Shown: positions 13,501-15,613 of the stretch, in pieces
Layout: each line of letters starts with the position of its first letter
Numbering within the stretch: the first letter of the stretch is position 1
Translations under genes and position numbers: made by a program
Source: Saprospiraceae bacterium
GTDB taxonomy: Bacteria; Bacteroidota; Bacteroidia; Chitinophagales; Saprospiraceae
Direction: 5' to 3'
NCBI GenBank assembly: GCA_020852155.1
Contig: JADZBJ010000217.1
Span: 1 to 15,613 of the forward strand
DNA: 15,613 bases
The notes under the pieces: generated by a model
The model's database searches: none
Told to the model about the DNA's origin: nothing
The model's input: only the letters and a program-made list of their open reading frames with translations

Positions 13501-13505
13501 AGGAG
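13501..13505 (+). promoter_or_regulatory. Shine-Dalgarno-like AGGAG before the baseplate gene
   Basis: AGGAG ends only two bases before ATG 13508. Every other gene in the window lacks such a site and starts after an A-rich leader. The spacing is shorter than the usual optimum, so it may be fortuitous. The next in-frame ATG (13526) would place it 20 bases away, so it gives weak support for 13508. Confidence 0.35.
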
Positions 13506-13507
13506 AC

Positions 13508-15613
13508 ATGCCAACCCGAATCAATATGAAACACCCCTTCCAACACGTTGGAACCAGTCAGGCGGCCCGCCTGGTGAAAGCGCTTTCTTCAGGCTATTTC
13601 CGACTGGATGAACGGTCCATGCAAGACCTCATCAGTGCGGCGCACGCTTATGCACGGATGTTGCGCTATCATGACAGCCATGTCGTTACCGACCCGCAAC
13701 AAGCCCTGTCTGACAACTGGGCCGGATTCTGGGAAGTAGAGAACCTGACCTATATGGCTATTTTGGCGGCCCTGGATACCGACCAGATTCGCCGCGATTA
13801 TGAAAGCATAGACGCTGCTTTCGGCGAAGCCCTGGATGCTGCCTCTGGCAAAAAGGGCAAAAAAAGCGCCGGTTTTGAAGGGCAGTATTTCCGTCAGTTG
13901 CTGTTGTTCACGCAAAAGACGGCCCTGCAAATCGAGCAGCACTACCTCACCCTCCGCGATGATATTGCCCTGAAAAGCGAATTGCTGCGCCTGATCCGCC
14001 GCGACAATGCTTTTGAATACGACCCGGATGATGTGGAGGGCGCTATGCACCAGCTCGTCGGCTGGCACAAAGCCTGGGATGACGAACTGGACGCCAGCCT
14101 CTACCAGCCCTTCCGCTTGACAGACGGCCGCTGGGGCATCCGAAACCTCGACGAATACCACTGTATTTTGCCGGATAGCACACTGATTGATCGTGATCAA
14201 ATCAGGGGACTTTTCCTTCGGTTTTTCAATATTCTGGTGGTCATCAAGGCGCGCGCCCAACAACTGTTCGACGCCGAAATGGGCCGCCTCGAAAAACCGG
14301 AAGACCAAGACCCGCGCCCCCTCGCGCCGCATATCGCGCTGTTTATCACTTTTCTGAACCTGTTCCGCCATGCGCAAGACAGCCTGAACGATATTCCACA
14401 GCGCCACCTGGATTTTTATTACGATCAGGTGCTGGGGCTTGAGCGCCGCCCGGCCACGCCCGACCACGCGTACCTGATTTTTACGCTGGCCAAGGAGTTC
14501 AATCAGGAACTCATCGAAAAAGGCACGCCATTGCTGGCTGGCAAAGACGACAATGGCCAGCCGATTATTTTCAAAACACTGGAACAATGGAAAGTGACGA
14601 AGGCTGAAGTGGCGGAGGTGAAAAATACTCGATTTGACCTGGAAAAAGGTACATACAAAGCCGCCCCATTCGCTAATTCCGGAGACGGCAAAGGCGGTGC
14701 TTTTTCAACAGGTTCTGTTCCTGCGTGGCGAGCATTTGGAGATGATGAACGCATGCCGGATGGTGAACTTGGATTCGCTATTTCCAGTCCGCAATTACTT
14801 CTGAAAGAAGGCAAACGCGTTATCGAACTCAGTGTGAATACCAATGCCGACGCTGAGACACTTGCTCTTTTCACCCAGCCAGACGTTTTTTCCATTCGTA
14901 TTTCCAATGCGGAAACAGTTTGGTCAGATCCGTTGCCGTCTATTCAGGAGTCTAATCCCGATGACTGGAAGGTTAGAAACAACACCAGTCCAAGCCTTGA
15001 AAATGTAAAAAAAAATACGTTTCCAAACGGATTTAAAGTAGTCAATGTCAATACTTTTCTAACATTCAGGATATTTCTGGCTGCTGATTTTCCTGCCGTC
15101 GAACGACCGGAACACCCCAATTTTAAATTTCATAACCCGGTTGTCAGCATAGCCCTAAACCTGGAACATCCCGAGGTTATCGAACATTTCAAAGCGCTAA
15201 AAGGAGTCGTTTTGGAAGAGACCAACATTCAAATTATCATTTTTAACCTGTTGATTCCGCCCTTTACAATACAGACTTGGGTGAGTGGTATCAAAAAGAA
15301 CATCACCCTTCAAAATGATTTCGGAACGTTTGACGGTACCGAGCGATTTTATCCGTTTGGCCCTGTGCCCGAACGAGATGCCAAGTTTTATCTCGGCAGT
15401 GAAGAAGTGTTTCAAAAAACCCTCAATGAAATCCAGATTGATTTTGAATGGGTGGACAAACCAGTTGACGACAACCGTAAGGAAATACCGGTAACTACCT
15501 ATTACGCAGGATATAATGATCCAGAAAATCGGCTTTCAGGACAGGTAGAAACCAGGCTATTAAATGGCGGTGATTTCTTAATTCCGACGCAACAACCACC
15601 TGTCGAAAATGAA
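13508..15613 (+). CDS. Baseplate J/gp47-type protein (Pvc11/Afp11-like), 3' end outside window
   Basis: The frame is open from ATG 13508 to the window end, 702 codons with no stop, so the protein is large and truncated by the edge. The N-terminal region (about 25-70) reads ALSSGYFRLDERSMQDLIS and AYARMLRYHD, the start of the large eCIS baseplate family. A helical region about 100-290 follows (YFRQLLLFTQKTALQIEQHY, GLFLRFFNILVVIKARA). Then comes the block SLNDIPQRHLDFYYDQVLGL, followed by an ELIEKGTPLLAGKD segment at about residues 295-350, characteristic of baseplate J/gp47 (gp6-like) proteins. These form the wedge ring around the VgrG hub that holds the sheath until firing. Position after gp25 fits Afp11/Pvc11; Afp12/Pvc12 is the alternative. 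A Lys/Gly-rich stretch (SGKKGKKSAG, about 117-126) is probably a surface loop. Confidence 0.88.
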   Translation, partial: MPTRINMKHPFQHVGTSQAARLVKALSSGYFRLDERSMQDLISAAHAYARMLRYHDSHVVTDPQQALSDNWAGFWEVENLTYMAILAALDTDQIRRDYESIDAAFGEALDAASGKKGKKSAGFEGQYFRQLLLFTQKTALQIEQHYLTLRDDIALKSELLRLIRRDNAFEYDPDDVEGAMHQLVGWHKAWDDELDASLYQPFRLTDGRWGIRNLDEYHCILPDSTLIDRDQIRGLFLRFFNILVVIKARAQQLFDAEMGRLEKPEDQDPRPLAPHIALFITFLNLFRHAQDSLNDIPQRHLDFYYDQVLGLERRPATPDHAYLIFTLAKEFNQELIEKGTPLLAGKDDNGQPIIFKTLEQWKVTKAEVAEVKNTRFDLEKGTYKAAPFANSGDGKGGAFSTGSVPAWRAFGDDERMPDGELGFAISSPQLLLKEGKRVIELSVNTNADAETLALFTQPDVFSIRISNAETVWSDPLPSIQESNPDDWKVRNNTSPSLENVKKNTFPNGFKVVNVNTFLTFRIFLAADFPAVERPEHPNFKFHNPVVSIALNLEHPEVIEHFKALKGVVLEETNIQIIIFNLLIPPFTIQTWVSGIKKNITLQNDFGTFDGTERFYPFGPVPERDAKFYLGSEEVFQKTLNEIQIDFEWVDKPVDDNRKEIPVTTYYAGYNDPENRLSGQVETRLLNGGDFLIPTQQPPVENE

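Noticed and set aside
13589..14587. 332-codon minus-strand ORF
   Set aside because: It is the shadow of the open baseplate J frame starting at 13508, which carries recognisable family motifs throughout; the antisense product resembles nothing.
4949..15613. Ordinary myophage prophage or a canonical T6SS
   Set aside because: No capsid, portal, terminase or integrase is present, and no TssJLM membrane complex or TssB/TssC split sheath. DUF4255, DUF5908, the LysM adaptor and a single-chain sheath point to an eCIS.

Overview
The window looks like a chromosomal piece of a Bacteroidota genome. I infer this from a type IX secretion (T9SS) C-terminal sorting domain, from start codons preceded by A-rich leaders with almost no Shine-Dalgarno sites, and from spacers built of low-complexity repeats typical of the phylum. 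A Saprospiria-like lineage is possible, but that is a guess. I see no tRNA, rRNA, CRISPR array or transposase.

Left part (1-4490) holds unrelated cellular genes. There is the 3' part of an ADP-heptose epimerase gene (hldD), a stand-alone membrane-anchored VWA protein of the BatA/BatB type, and a convergent minus-strand gene for a membrane-anchored protein I cannot name. Upstream of that gene lies a four-copy 66-bp tandem repeat. Next comes a secreted endonuclease/exonuclease/phosphatase-family gene split by one in-frame TGA.

Right part (4949-15613, running off the edge) is a co-directional cluster encoding an extracellular contractile injection system (eCIS; Afp/PVC/AlgoCIS-like). The order is DUF4255 cap/terminator protein, an unrecognised 242-aa protein, sheath, tube, second tube paralogue, small DUF5908 protein, LysM tube-baseplate adaptor, VgrG-like gp27/gp5 spike, PAAR tip, gp25 baseplate wedge, and a large baseplate J/gp47-type protein cut by the window end. 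Together these would build a sheathed, spike-tipped tube on a baseplate. The tape measure, AAA+ ATPase, fibres and effectors are not visible and would have to lie to the right or elsewhere. There is no capsid, terminase or portal gene, so it is not an ordinary prophage.

The most unusual layer is the spacers. Most of the long ones are imperfect inverted repeats made from a short iterated word. The word differs between spacers, and some words recur: TTTCAAA at 662-772 and 12894-12981, GGTTATTTG at 5537-5681 and 7915-8017, GTTGAAG at 8501-8820 with a one-armed version before vgrG, and a 112-bp GCGGATT/CTTAGTG unit at 12200-12535. Several would fold as hairpins in the polycistronic message, directly between genes whose products are needed in very different copy numbers.
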